The notes under the pieces: generated by a model
Database searches by the model: none
The model's input: the letters and a program-made list of their open reading frames with translations, nothing else
What the model was told of the DNA's origin: nothing
Program-made: the position numbers and the translations under genes
Origin: Bog-532 sp963830385
Lineage (GTDB): Bacteria; Actinomycetota; Actinomycetes; Streptosporangiales; Streptosporangiaceae
Length of the DNA stretch: 64,000 nucleotides
NCBI GenBank assembly: GCA_963830385.1
Contig: CAWHMD010000006.1
Span: forward strand, 558,001-622,000
Direction: 5' to 3'
Shown here: piece by piece, positions 16,170 through 24,223 of the stretch
How the letters are laid out: each line of letters starts with the position of its first letter
Numbering within the stretch: the first letter of the stretch is position 1

Positions 16170-16964
16170 GTGAGCGAACGAGACGCAGCGGCCGGTGAGT
16201 TCGGCGGGTTGTCGGCGCTGGTGACCGGGGGCGCCTCCGGCATCGGGCTGGCCACCGCCCAGCTGCTGGCGAGCCGGGGCGCCCGGGTCGCGGTGCTCGA
16301 CCGCGACCCCCTCAAGGACCCGGACGGCCTGGTCAGCGTGGTGGCCGACGTGACCGACGACGCCGCCGTGCAGCGCGCGGTCGGCGAGGCGGTGGCCGCG
16401 CTCGGGGACCGGCTGGACATCCTGGTCAACAACGCCGGCATCGGCGCGGCGGGCACGGTGGCCGACAACTCCGACGAGGAGTGGCACCGCGTGCTGGACA
16501 TCAACGTGGTCGGCATGGTCCGGGTCAGCCGGGCCGCGCTGCCGCACCTGGGCCGGGCGGTTGCCGACCGGGGCCAGGCCGCGATCGTCAACACCTGCTC
16601 GGTGGCGGGGGTGGCCGGCCTGCCCCAGCGCGCGCTGTACTCGGCCAGCAAGGGCGCGGTCTACGCGCTCACGCTGGCCATGGCGGCTGACCACGTGCGC
16701 GAGGGGATCCGGGTCAACTGCGTGCTGCCCGGCACCGCCGACACCCCGTGGATCGGCCGGCTGCTCGACGCCGCGCCCGACCCGGCGGCCGAGCGGGCCG
16801 CGCTCAACGCCCGCCAGCCGATCGGCCGCCTGGTCGCCGCCGACGAGGTCGCGGCGGGCATCGCCTACCTGGCCAGTCCGCTGGCCAGCGCCACCACCGG
16901 GACCGCGCTGGCGGTCGACGGCGGCATGATCGGGCTCCGCTTGCGGCCGCCGTCCGCGTCCTGA
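16170..16964 (+). CDS. SDR-family NAD(P)-dependent oxidoreductase
   Basis: A 264-aa classical short-chain dehydrogenase. It has the cofactor motif TGGASGIG, NNAG, catalytic Tyr157 and Lys161 (YSASK), and the C-terminal TGTALAVDGGM. The NAD preference is suggested by the Asp in VAVLDRD. The start is GTG 16170, with GGAGG 5 nt upstream. It resembles sugar-acid dehydrogenases such as 2-keto-3-deoxy-L-fuconate dehydrogenase. That reading fits the divergent lutABC, since L-fucose catabolism yields L-lactate, but the assignment is an inference. An aldo/keto reductase remnant follows. Confidence 0.88.
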   Translation: MSERDAAAGEFGGLSALVTGGASGIGLATAQLLASRGARVAVLDRDPLKDPDGLVSVVADVTDDAAVQRAVGEAVAALGDRLDILVNNAGIGAAGTVADNSDEEWHRVLDINVVGMVRVSRAALPHLGRAVADRGQAAIVNTCSVAGVAGLPQRALYSASKGAVYALTLAMAADHVREGIRVNCVLPGTADTPWIGRLLDAAPDPAAERAALNARQPIGRLVAADEVAAGIAYLASPLASATTGTALAVDGGMIGLRLRPPSAS

Positions 16965-16965
16965 G

Positions 16966-17439
16966 GGCCGGGCGGCCGGGGTACAACGCCCGCTCGCGGC
17001 CGGGGGCGCGCTGTGGGCCCCGCTGGCCGGCGGCCTGCTGACCGGCAAGTACCGGACCTCGCAGGCCAGGCTGACCGGGCTCAAGCGCCCGGTCCACACC
17101 GAGGACGACGACCGCAAGACCACCACCGTCGACGCGGTGCTGGCGGTCGCCGCCGACCTCGGCGTCCCGCCCGCCCAGGTGGCGATGGCCTGGCTGAGCG
17201 GGCGGAACGCGCGATCGGCAACCACCCTGGCCCCCGTCATCGGGCCGCGCAACGTGGCCCAGCTGGAGGATTACCTCGCCGCCCTGGACGTTCACCTGGA
17301 CGACGAGCAGTACCGCCAGTTGGACGAGGCCAGCCGGATTCAGCTGGGCCAGCCGCACGACCTGAACAACTCCCGGCGCGCCCCGCTGCTCGGCGGGGAC
17401 GCGGAAGCCTTCGACGGACCGGTGGTGCCGGTGGCCTGA
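16966..17439 (+). pseudogene. 5'-truncated aldo/keto reductase remnant
   Basis: From 17002 the frame reads WAPLAGGLLTGKYR, then DLGVPPAQVAMAWL and IGPRNVAQLEDYLAALDVHL, the C-terminal 140 or so residues of an aldo/keto reductase. The N-terminal half, including the catalytic Asp, Tyr, Lys and His, is missing. Just upstream, in another frame, GYNARSRPG resembles the QYNLxxR segment of the family, suggesting a deletion plus frameshift. It abuts the SDR gene. An internal GTG (17137) could still yield a 100-aa fragment, but this cannot be an active enzyme. Confidence 0.85.
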
Positions 17440-17442
17440 GCC

Positions 17443-17643
17443 TCAGGGCCGCCGGACGCGGGCCAGGAAGCGATCCCAGTCCCGGTCGGCAAAGGCCAGC
17501 CGCGGGCCGCCGGGGTCTGTGGAGTCACGGACCGCGAGCCCGCGGCTCGCTTCGGCCACCTCGACACATTGGCTACTGCCATCGGTGCCGCTGTATGTCG
17601 ACTTACGCCAGGCACCCGGCACTTTGTTCGTAACAGCTTGCAT
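17443..17643 (-). CDS. DUF397-domain protein
   Basis: A 66-aa DUF397 protein with the family landmarks WRKSTYSGTDG, CVEVA and VRDSTDP followed by LAFADRDWDRFL. In actinomycetes these small proteins are encoded beside XRE/DUF5753 regulators and are thought to act with them (WhiJ-, BldB- or Scr-type systems). The ATG directly follows the stop of the XRE gene, so they form one transcript. No DNA-binding motif is present. Confidence 0.93.
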   Translation of the reverse strand: MQAVTNKVPGAWRKSTYSGTDGSSQCVEVAEASRGLAVRDSTDPGGPRLAFADRDWDRFLARVRRP

Positions 17644-18495
17644 CTACAGCTCCTTACGTAGACGGGAAATTGCATTGCGGGACTCGCCCACCGGCAGCGC
17701 TGCGGCACGCAAATGGTTGAAGATCAATGCGAACCGAGCCAGCTCTTCCGGCTTTTCTATGAAGAGGCTGCCGGTGTTGTAATCGACGTAGGCGATATCC
17801 GTATCGGACGGTTCGGGAAAACTGAGGACCGTGAAAGCATTACCCATGGCGGCGTAAGCCCCCAGGCTGAACGGCACCAACTGCATCGTTACGTGCGGCT
17901 GGTAGCTGTGTTCGAGCAACCGGTCCAGCTGAGTACGCATGACGGCAACCGAGCCCACCATGCGGCGCAGGGCACCCTCGTCGACGACAGCCCACAATTC
18001 CGGTAGCTGGCTTTCGGCCAGCCTGGTCTGCCGCGCCATGCGGAGTCCTACGTACTTTTCCACCTCGGCATCGTCGGCCGTCGGGCTTCCGGCCCTTATC
18101 ACCTCGCGCGCATACTCTTCTGTTTGCAGAAGTCCGGGAACATATGCGCACTCGTATGTGCGAACGGAAGCGGCGTCAGCCTCTAGGCCGACGTAGGTGC
18201 CGAAGCTCTGCCTAATGGCGTCGCCATACGGGTGCCACCAACCCTTCTGGTGGGACTCGCGGGCCAGCGTGACCAGCAGGTCCCATTCGGGACTCCCCTC
18301 CTTGACCTTGTAGATCCGCAGCATGTGCTTGACGTCGCGGGGCAGCACCCTCACCCGGGCGTTCTCGATCCGGCTGATCTTGGCGGCCGACCACTCCAGC
18401 TCATCGGCCACGTCGTCGATGGTCAGGTCGGCCTGCTCACGGCAGATGTGCAGCTCGGCCGCCAGGCGGCGCCGCTTGACGGTCGGACTGCTCAT
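17644..18495 (-). CDS. XRE-family regulator with DUF5753
   Basis: A 283-aa protein with an N-terminal helix-turn-helix (LTIDDVADELEWSAAKISRIENARV, about 24-48) and a C-terminal DUF5753 sensor-like domain (YVPGLLQTEEYAREVI, LEHSYQPHVTMQLVPF). It is typical of the actinomycete WhiJ/Scr1-type regulators paired with DUF397 proteins and a divergent RsbW-like ATPase, as here. ATG 18495 has GGAGG about 10 nt upstream. The divergent intergenic region holds nested inverted repeats that are plausible autoregulatory sites. Such systems modulate development or secondary metabolism; the specific target here is unknown. Confidence 0.93.
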   Translation of the reverse strand: MSSPTVKRRRLAAELHICREQADLTIDDVADELEWSAAKISRIENARVRVLPRDVKHMLRIYKVKEGSPEWDLLVTLARESHQKGWWHPYGDAIRQSFGTYVGLEADAASVRTYECAYVPGLLQTEEYAREVIRAGSPTADDAEVEKYVGLRMARQTRLAESQLPELWAVVDEGALRRMVGSVAVMRTQLDRLLEHSYQPHVTMQLVPFSLGAYAAMGNAFTVLSFPEPSDTDIAYVDYNTGSLFIEKPEELARFALIFNHLRAAALPVGESRNAISRLRKEL

Positions 18496-18540
18496 GACCG
18501 GTCCACCTCCTCCCGTTCGCTCCCGTTCGCCGGAATCGGC

Positions 18541-18615
18541 CTCTGCAACTTGCAAGAGGCCCGTACATGAGCCAGCATACATTGCTATAGATAGCATTAG
18601 CAACGTCTTGCAGAG
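18541..18615. promoter_or_regulatory. Nested inverted repeats between the XRE and ATPase genes
   Basis: CTCTGCAA (18541-18548) pairs with TTGCAGAG (18608-18615). Inside them, TGCTAT-AG-ATAGCA (18583-18596) is a perfect short palindrome, followed by TTAGCAA. The right arm sits just before the ATPase ribosome binding site. This is a likely operator for the divergent XRE regulator. Confidence 0.55.
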
Positions 18616-18624
18616 GAGGCGGTC

Positions 18625-19092
18625 ATGCCGGTCGCGCTGAGCACTCCGGACTCAGTGGCAGCAAGGGTGCTGGACGAAGCTTCGCCGGAAGCTCTCCGCA
18701 CGGATGACGCGATCAGGCCGCGGCGCGGCCGGTACTGCGTCGGAACGTTCGGGGGGCGACGCGAACAGGTGGGGCAGGCCAGGGCGTTCCTGGCCGCGTT
18801 CCTCGGCGACTGGGCCCGGGTGGACGACGCCGTGCTCTTAATCGGGGAGCTGGGCGCCAACGCGGTCGTGCACACCGGCAGCGGCGAGCCGGGCGGCCTG
18901 TTCACCGTGCGGGCAGCGCTGGCCGGCCCGTGGCTGCGGGCCGAGGTGGAGGACCAGGGCAGCAGCTGGAGCGGCCGACTGGAAGACGCCGAGTGCCCGC
19001 ACGGGCTGTTCCTGCTGCGTCAGCTGTCGGCCCGTTGCGGCACCCGCCGGAGCCGCAGCGGCTGGGTCACATGGTTTGCCCTGCGCGGCTGA
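18625..19092 (+). CDS. RsbW-like ATP-binding protein (HATPase_c_2)
   Basis: A 155-aa GHKL-type ATPase/kinase domain. The N-box-like ELGANAVVHTG (about 74-84) and the G1-like VEDQGS, then HGLFLLRQLSARCG, match anti-sigma-factor serine kinases of the RsbW/SpoIIAB group widespread in actinomycetes. ATG 18625 is preceded by AGAGGAGG. It is divergent from the XRE-DUF397 pair, a recurrent three-gene arrangement. No cognate sigma factor or anti-anti-sigma gene is nearby, so its partner is unknown. Confidence 0.9.
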   Translation: MPVALSTPDSVAARVLDEASPEALRTDDAIRPRRGRYCVGTFGGRREQVGQARAFLAAFLGDWARVDDAVLLIGELGANAVVHTGSGEPGGLFTVRAALAGPWLRAEVEDQGSSWSGRLEDAECPHGLFLLRQLSARCGTRRSRSGWVTWFALRG

Positions 19093-19100
19093 GCGGCGGG

Positions 19101-20279
19101 CTACCGCCGGGTCATGACCCCGTCGGCCGGCTGCTGCTCGGCCAGCCCCTCGCTCGGCACCGGAGCCTGGGCCGGAGCGCCGAGGTGGGCAGCCCGGGAC
19201 ACCAGCGACCCGCGAACCGCCGCGCCCTTCTTGAGCACCAGGTCGAACGCGTTGAACAGGGACTCGTTGGCCCTGATCTGCCGGATCGCCCAGGCGGTGG
19301 GGGTGCGGCGCGCCCAGTGCACGGCCGCCAGCGCGCAGGGCCGGGTGACTATGCCCTCCGCCACCTCGGTGTCATAGCTCTTCAGGCTCTCTTTCCACCG
19401 CTTGTGCCCCTTGCCCAGGTCGATCAGTTCGACGCCCTGCCCGGCGGCGTCCTCGATCGTCCGCATGGTGTGCAGGACGCCGGGCGAGTAGACCCCGAAC
19501 CTGGTGCTGTAGGAGATGAACCAGAAGGTCAGCCTGGAGCCGAAACGCACCCCGAAGTGCGCGGCGACCGGGACGTCCTCCGCGTACAGCATGGACAGCT
19601 GCCCGCTGAAGTGCTCGTTGCGGGTGTTGAGCAGCTCCTCGACCAGCTGCACGACCCACGGCTGGCCGAACCGGTCGATGCGGCCGGTGCGCTGGTACTG
19701 AGCCGACTTCCAGGCCATCAGCGTGCGCAGGTCGGTGACATCCCGAGAGTCCGGCACGAAACGCAGGGCGCCCGCTTCCCGCTCGATCTTCCGGGTCTTC
19801 CGGCGGACGTCGGTGCAGAACTTGTTCGTCCGCGCCTTCAGCGCCTGGTAGTACGCGTCGTAACCCTGGGTCAGATCGATCACCGGCGAGGGGGCCAGCG
19901 CGGTCTGCCACCGCTCGAACGGCTTCTGGCCGGGCACCAGGTGATCGAACTGCCAGACCGAGACCCCGCAGGCCTTCAGCAGGGCGCGGGGATCCCAGTC
20001 GGCTCCGGGCGCGTGCACCAGCCCCTGGAAGTCGGTCAGCCCCGCCGCGATCGGCATGCCCCAGCCCGGGCCGCGTCGCTCGAACGGGAAGAACCCGGCG
20101 ATGTCGGTGCCGTCGTGCAGCACCGCGACCCGGGCCGCCGGCCGGACCCGGCCGACCGCCATCGTGAAGTCCGGGCTGAGGAAGGCGTTGGCGAGCAGGG
20201 CGCTGCTGTACTGGAACGACCGCCAGGCGGCGATCTCGGCCGGGCCCAGCTCGGCCGGCTGGACTACCGAGATCCGCAT
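19101..20279 (-). CDS. GNAT-like acyltransferase, CelD/BcsL type (copy 1)
   Basis: A 392-aa protein of the GNAT_acetyltransf_6/CelD-BcsL group, related in fold to Fem aminoacyl-transferases. Blocks include NAFLSPDFTMAVG, KFCTDVRRKTRKIERE, SMLYAEDVPVAAHFG and the C-terminal ELIDLGKGHKRWKESLKSYD. The gene at 20816-22018 encodes a paralogue similar over its whole length, including the tail NAFDLVLKKGAA. ATG 20279 is preceded by a G-rich ribosome site. The group modifies exopolysaccharides or peptides; the substrate here is unknown. An ATP-grasp ligase lies upstream. Confidence 0.85.
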   Translation of the reverse strand: MRISVVQPAELGPAEIAAWRSFQYSSALLANAFLSPDFTMAVGRVRPAARVAVLHDGTDIAGFFPFERRGPGWGMPIAAGLTDFQGLVHAPGADWDPRALLKACGVSVWQFDHLVPGQKPFERWQTALAPSPVIDLTQGYDAYYQALKARTNKFCTDVRRKTRKIEREAGALRFVPDSRDVTDLRTLMAWKSAQYQRTGRIDRFGQPWVVQLVEELLNTRNEHFSGQLSMLYAEDVPVAAHFGVRFGSRLTFWFISYSTRFGVYSPGVLHTMRTIEDAAGQGVELIDLGKGHKRWKESLKSYDTEVAEGIVTRPCALAAVHWARRTPTAWAIRQIRANESLFNAFDLVLKKGAAVRGSLVSRAAHLGAPAQAPVPSEGLAEQQPADGVMTRR

Positions 20280-20815
20280 CGGGCACTCCCCCCTCGTCCG
20301 CATGCTCGCGGGCCGGGTCGGCGGATCATGCTTGACTCACCGCGGAACGAATCGTGTCTACTGGCCAGTGCGTACGGCACCACGGCACGTACCACCGCCA
20401 GGCCAACGGTGATCTTGCTCAATTGAGCCCTTCCCCACGACGCCTGATACAGGAGGCCGGGGGAACACAGCGTGCACGCCAGGACCGCTGAGATGATGTC
20501 ACCGTCAGCAGAACGCAGCACTTCAGGCTAAAGCGCCACACGAACACCCTGAACTCCCCATCCAGACGGACCGAATTTATCAGTCTCGCCATCCGGTAAA
20601 CAGGAAAATACAGATCAGTTACAGACGTGACGTGACAGGCCAGCAACTGGATGACCAGATCGGGATCACGAATCAGCAACGTGGCCACGAGGCGCCGCCG
20701 CGCGCGCTCCGCCCGGCCCGGCGTACCCGCCACGTGAAAATGACGCGTTAAGGGCAGGCCTGACCCCCGCCAGGGGCAGCCGGAATACCAGGCCGCGCGG
20801 GCCGGTCAGCTGGTG
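20280..20815. repeat. Gene-free interval with diverged repeat, copy A (core about 20598-20695)
   Basis: No supported gene. The segment from about 20598 to 20695 aligns with 23642-23740: both contain CAGTT(A/G)CA, GTGACGT, GGATGACC, ACGAATC and AACGTG in the same order and orientation. Each lies on the 5' side of a minus-strand gene of the acyltransferase/ATP-grasp island. A 104-codon frame at 20419-20733 has only weak similarity to the frame in the other copy and no ribosome site, so it may be a decayed gene or a duplicated control region. Confidence 0.6.
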
Positions 20816-22018
20816 CTAACGGCTGCTCACGGCGGGGTCATGATTTCCGTCCGGCCGCTTCCCGTCCGGCAGCTGCTGGCTGAGCGCCGCACCCGCGGGC
20901 GGGCGCTGAACCTGAGCCGCCTCCCGCTGTGAGCCTGACATCAGCGCCCCCCGGAGGGCCGCGCCCTTCTTGAGCACCAGGTCGAACGCGTTAAACAGGG
21001 ACTCGTGGGCCCTGATCTCCCTGATCGCCCAGGCGGTGGGGATACTGCGGGCCCAGTGGGCCACCCCCAGCGGAGACCGGCAGGTGACGATGCCCTCCGC
21101 CACCGTGAAGTCGTAGGTCTTCAGCTCTTCCTTGTAGCGCTTATACCCCTTGCCCAGGTCGATCAGCCCGATGCCCTGCGCCTCTGCCCCCTCGACCAGC
21201 CGCATGGTGTGCAGCAGGCCGGGCGAGTACACGTTGAACCGGGTGTTATAGGCCGGGAACCAGTAGCTCAGGGTCCGGCCGAACCGGACACCGAAGTGGG
21301 CGGCGACCGGGACGTCCCCGGCGTAAAGCATGGAAAGCAGCCCGCTGAAGTGCTCGTTGCGGGTCTCCAGCAGGTCCTCGAGCAGCTCCACGATCCAGGG
21401 CTGGGTGAACCGGTCGAGACGGCCGGTGCGCTGGTACTGATCCGACTTCCACGCCATCAGCGTGTGCATGTCGGTGACGTCGCGCGAGTCGAGTACGAAC
21501 CGCAGGCTGCCCACTTCGCGGTCCAGCTTGCGGCCCTTGCGGCCGGTCGTGCTGACGAACTTGGACGAGCGCGTTTTCAGCGCCTTGTAGTAGGTGTCGT
21601 ACCCCTGCGTCAGGTCGATGACCGGCGACGGCATCAGCGCGTGCTGGTATCGCTCGAACGGCTTCTGGCTTGCGACCAGGTGATCGAACTGCCAGGCCGA
21701 CACGCCGCACGCCTTCAGCAGCGCCCGGGGATCCCAGTCGGCCCCGGGCGCGTGCACCAGCCCCTGAAGGTCCGTCAGGCCCGCGGCGATAGGCGTGCCT
21801 AGGCCCAGGCCACGCCGTTCGAAGGGGAGGAACCCGGTGATGTCCGGGCCGTTGTACAGCACGGCGACCCGGGCGCCGGGCCGATGCCGGCCAACGGCAA
21901 TCGCGAAGTCCGGACTGAGGAACGGATTAGCGAGCAGATCGGTCCTGTCCTGGAAGGACCGCCACCTGTTGATCTCCGCTGCGCCCAGCTCAGCCGGACG
22001 GACTACCGAGATCGGCAC
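20816..22018 (-). CDS. GNAT-like acyltransferase, CelD/BcsL type (copy 2)
   Basis: A 400-aa paralogue of the 19101-20279 product, sharing blocks such as GLVHAPGADWDPRALLKACG, SPVIDLTQGYD, RNEHFSG and NAFDLVLKKGAA. The two probably arose by tandem duplication and have since diverged. The start is GTG 22018, with GGAGGAG 5 nt upstream. It is predicted to transfer an acyl or aminoacyl group. It lies downstream of the ATP-grasp gene, with a flavoprotein gene remnant in the gap. No signal peptide or membrane segment is visible, so it is likely cytoplasmic. Confidence 0.85.
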   Translation of the reverse strand: MPISVVRPAELGAAEINRWRSFQDRTDLLANPFLSPDFAIAVGRHRPGARVAVLYNGPDITGFLPFERRGLGLGTPIAAGLTDLQGLVHAPGADWDPRALLKACGVSAWQFDHLVASQKPFERYQHALMPSPVIDLTQGYDTYYKALKTRSSKFVSTTGRKGRKLDREVGSLRFVLDSRDVTDMHTLMAWKSDQYQRTGRLDRFTQPWIVELLEDLLETRNEHFSGLLSMLYAGDVPVAAHFGVRFGRTLSYWFPAYNTRFNVYSPGLLHTMRLVEGAEAQGIGLIDLGKGYKRYKEELKTYDFTVAEGIVTCRSPLGVAHWARSIPTAWAIREIRAHESLFNAFDLVLKKGAALRGALMSGSQREAAQVQRPPAGAALSQQLPDGKRPDGNHDPAVSSR

Positions 22019-22139
22019 CGGGACTCCTCCCCCCACGGCCCCTCGGGTCACCCCAGTGGGACGTGGTTACTTCAGCGGGAAACATCAAATTACCCGATGC
22101 GGTTCGCGACGCCCGCGGCCCGCGCTCACCCGGCGCAGC

Positions 22140-22210
22140 AAAACCGGCACCGGCGACGAACCGCATGACCGGCCCGAACGTCGCGGCGGCCGGCCTTGAT
22201 TTCGACATCG
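22140..22210 (-). pseudogene. Remnant of a flavoprotein monooxygenase 3' end
   Basis: Minus-strand translation reads ATFGPVMRFVAGAGFAA, close to STFGPLMRFVCGSEFAA near the C-terminus of the monooxygenase at 62913-64000. The DNA is also similar (GACGAACCGCAT...CCGAACGTCG). The rest of the gene is absent from the 208-nt gap between the ATP-grasp and acyltransferase genes. Confidence 0.6.
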
Positions 22211-22226
22211 AACTTGGTCCTTCAGA

Positions 22227-23480
22227 TCACTTTTCAGGTTGCGCACGCCGGGAACGCTCGGCGCGAAATTGCGTTACGGCCTCGATAAGCGGTTTGCCGA
22301 GCCGGGGCCACATGGCCAGAAAGGGAAACGGATCATCCCGTGCCAGCCAGGCCAGCTCGGTCGCCACCGGGCGGGGAGCAGGCGGCGCTGAGGGGTAGCC
22401 GCTCCCGCCCCGGTACGACAACCGGGCTGGCAGGTCGATGTGCTCGACCACGATCCGGCGGTGCTCCACCTGCGCGGCGGGCGGCACCGGCCGACCCGTC
22501 ATATCGAGGTGGAGCGCGCGCACCACATCGACACCGGCGGACGTCTCGAAGATACGAAACTGGTTGCCGACCCGCGGGTTGAAGTCGACCAGCTTGTAGC
22601 AGCCATCGCGCTTGTCGAGCCGCCAGTCGAGGTCGGCGATGCCCCGGAAGCCGGTCTCCTCGCACAGCCGCTCGGCCAGCTCGGCCAGCTCCGGGTTGGC
22701 CTGGCTGTAGGCCGAGGCGGTGGCACCGGCGTGCGGTGGCCAGGACCGGGTCTTGACGCCGGTGAAGGTCAGCAAGCTGTTCGAGTCGGCATCACAGTAC
22801 AGGTGGGCGAACCAGTCCTCGGCGTGCTCGCGGGGTATGTACTCCTGGACGATCACGTTGGCGGGCGCGTCGGCGGCCGGCGCGATCGAGATCAGCTGGT
22901 CCGGCGTCGCCATGATCGAGCTGTGCGTGACGACCGGGAACCGCCGCCGCACCCACGGCTCGGCCACCTTGACCACGACCGGGAAGGTCGCCTGCTCAGC
23001 GAACGCGACCAGATCGGCGCCGGTGGCGGGGCTGGCGGTGACCGGCGCGGGGATGTCGTACTGGCAGCAGAGGTCGTACAGCTTCTGCTTGCTGGCCAGC
23101 GCCCGGGGCAGGGCCGGGTCGATGTGCGGGAAGAGAAAGAACTCGTCCAGCTGGGCGGCGTGTTCGGCCAGCAGGACGGCGGACTCGTCGTCCATCGGCA
23201 CCACCACCGTTGGCTGCCCGATCCGCTCGGCCACCTCGCGGAGCTGCCCGGCCAGGACGACCGGGTCTTCCTTCCCGGTCGCGTGCCACACGATGCGGTC
23301 GCTGCAGTAGCGGGACACCGCCATCGGCGTCAGCCGGTCTTCGGTGATCGCGTGGACGGGGATTCCGAGACGGCCGAGGGTGCGCACGGCGGCCAGACCA
23401 CCGGAGTGCAGTGGGTATTGGCCGATCTTGAGGATCAGCGCAGGGATCCGCCGGTCCGCTGCAATTGTGGTCCTAGCCAA
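22227..23480 (-). CDS. ATP-grasp domain ligase
   Basis: A protein of about 417 aa with an N-terminal Rossmann-like pre-ATP-grasp domain (SGGLAAVRTLGRLGIPVHAITED). The ATP-grasp fold follows: FPVVVKVAEPW, VIVQEYIPREHAEDWFAH, then DLDWRLD and LVDFNPRVGNQF with the magnesium-binding Asp/Asn pair. It resembles carbamoyl-phosphate synthase-like and D-aspartate-ligase-like amino acid ligases that activate a carboxylate as acyl phosphate. TTG 23480, with AAAGG upstream, is my preferred start; TTG 23498 is an alternative. It heads a group with two CelD/BcsL-like transferases, suggesting a joint pathway. Substrates are unknown. Confidence 0.85.
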   Translation of the reverse strand: MARTTIAADRRIPALILKIGQYPLHSGGLAAVRTLGRLGIPVHAITEDRLTPMAVSRYCSDRIVWHATGKEDPVVLAGQLREVAERIGQPTVVVPMDDESAVLLAEHAAQLDEFFLFPHIDPALPRALASKQKLYDLCCQYDIPAPVTASPATGADLVAFAEQATFPVVVKVAEPWVRRRFPVVTHSSIMATPDQLISIAPAADAPANVIVQEYIPREHAEDWFAHLYCDADSNSLLTFTGVKTRSWPPHAGATASAYSQANPELAELAERLCEETGFRGIADLDWRLDKRDGCYKLVDFNPRVGNQFRIFETSAGVDVVRALHLDMTGRPVPPAAQVEHRRIVVEHIDLPARLSYRGGSGYPSAPPAPRPVATELAWLARDDPFPFLAMWPRLGKPLIEAVTQFRAERSRRAQPEK

Positions 23481-23947
23481 TGAAGCCTTTCCCCCCAAGC
23501 TACAGAGCAGACGAGCGTGAGAAGATCACAGCGCTAACGACTGGTCCGTCGGGCGACCTGCCAGCCAGCACACCCCACCAGTGCCGGCTTAAGACGCAAT
23601 TCCCCAAAGGTCCTGAACGTTATCAGAGGCCTGGACGTTCATAGACAGAAATATGTGAATCAGTTGCATACAGGTGACGTTCCACTCGCTCGGCCGGATG
23701 ACCGCGACCGAGCTACGAATCCATAACGTGACCCACGTAACCAGGCCGGCGACAAAAGGGCAAACGCCCCGGTAGATGACCAGATGATCGGTGTCCATCC
23801 CGTCCGAGCTGTGCTTCCGTGAGACGGCGGCCCGGCACGGCAAAACAGGGCAATTATGTATTTAGTATGGCCAACCACAAGACTTCGGCCGACCGTAACA
23901 GCCGGGGTCGCGTGCGGTCCGGCCGACGGGACGGGTAGAACGGGTGA
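23481..23947. repeat. Gene-free interval with diverged repeat, copy B (core about 23642-23740)
   Basis: No supported gene. The core aligns with 20598-20695 as described for copy A. It lies 160-260 bp upstream of the ATP-grasp start. The composition is visibly less GC-rich than neighbouring genes. Minus-strand frames of 84 and 198 codons have no convincing ribosome site or family match. Confidence 0.6.
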
Positions 23948-24223
23948 GTGCCGGAACTTCCAGAGGTGGAGACCGCCCGTCGGCTGATCGCCGGCCGGGC
24001 GCTGCATCGGCGCATCGTCGCGGTGGACGATGCCGATACGTTCGAGTGCCGCCCGCACGCGCCCGGTGACCTGCGGGCTGCGCTGGTGGGACGGACGCTG
24101 ACCGCGGCCCGGCGCCCAGGCGGTTGCCCGCGGTGCGGTGCCGAGATGGTGCACGGCACGGTCGGCGGCCGCTCGACCTGGTGGTGTTCGCGCGAGCAGG
24201 CGGCGTGGCCCGATGCAGCCTGA
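23948..24223 (+). pseudogene. Internally deleted Fpg/Nei-type DNA glycosylase
   Basis: A 91-codon frame begins with PELPEVETARRLI, the N-terminal active-site segment of Fpg/Nei glycosylases (catalytic Pro2/Glu3 after Met removal). It runs to LVGRTLTAARR, then jumps directly to the C-terminal zinc finger CPRCGAEMVHGTVGGRSTWWC. About 190 residues carrying the helix-two-turn-helix and lesion-recognition loops are missing, without loss of frame. The last zinc-ligand pair (normally CPRC) is reduced to CSREQ. It cannot be a normal repair enzyme. Its end overlaps the next gene by 11 nt. Confidence 0.8.

Noticed and set aside
20419..20733. 104-codon minus-strand frame in the intergenic repeat
   Set aside because: No ribosome site and only weak similarity to the frame in the other repeat copy; kept as a repeat rather than a gene.
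19101..24223. Mobile element origin for the ATP-grasp/acyltransferase island
   Set aside because: No transposase, integrase, terminal repeats or att duplication seen, so transfer by a mobile element cannot be supported from this sequence.
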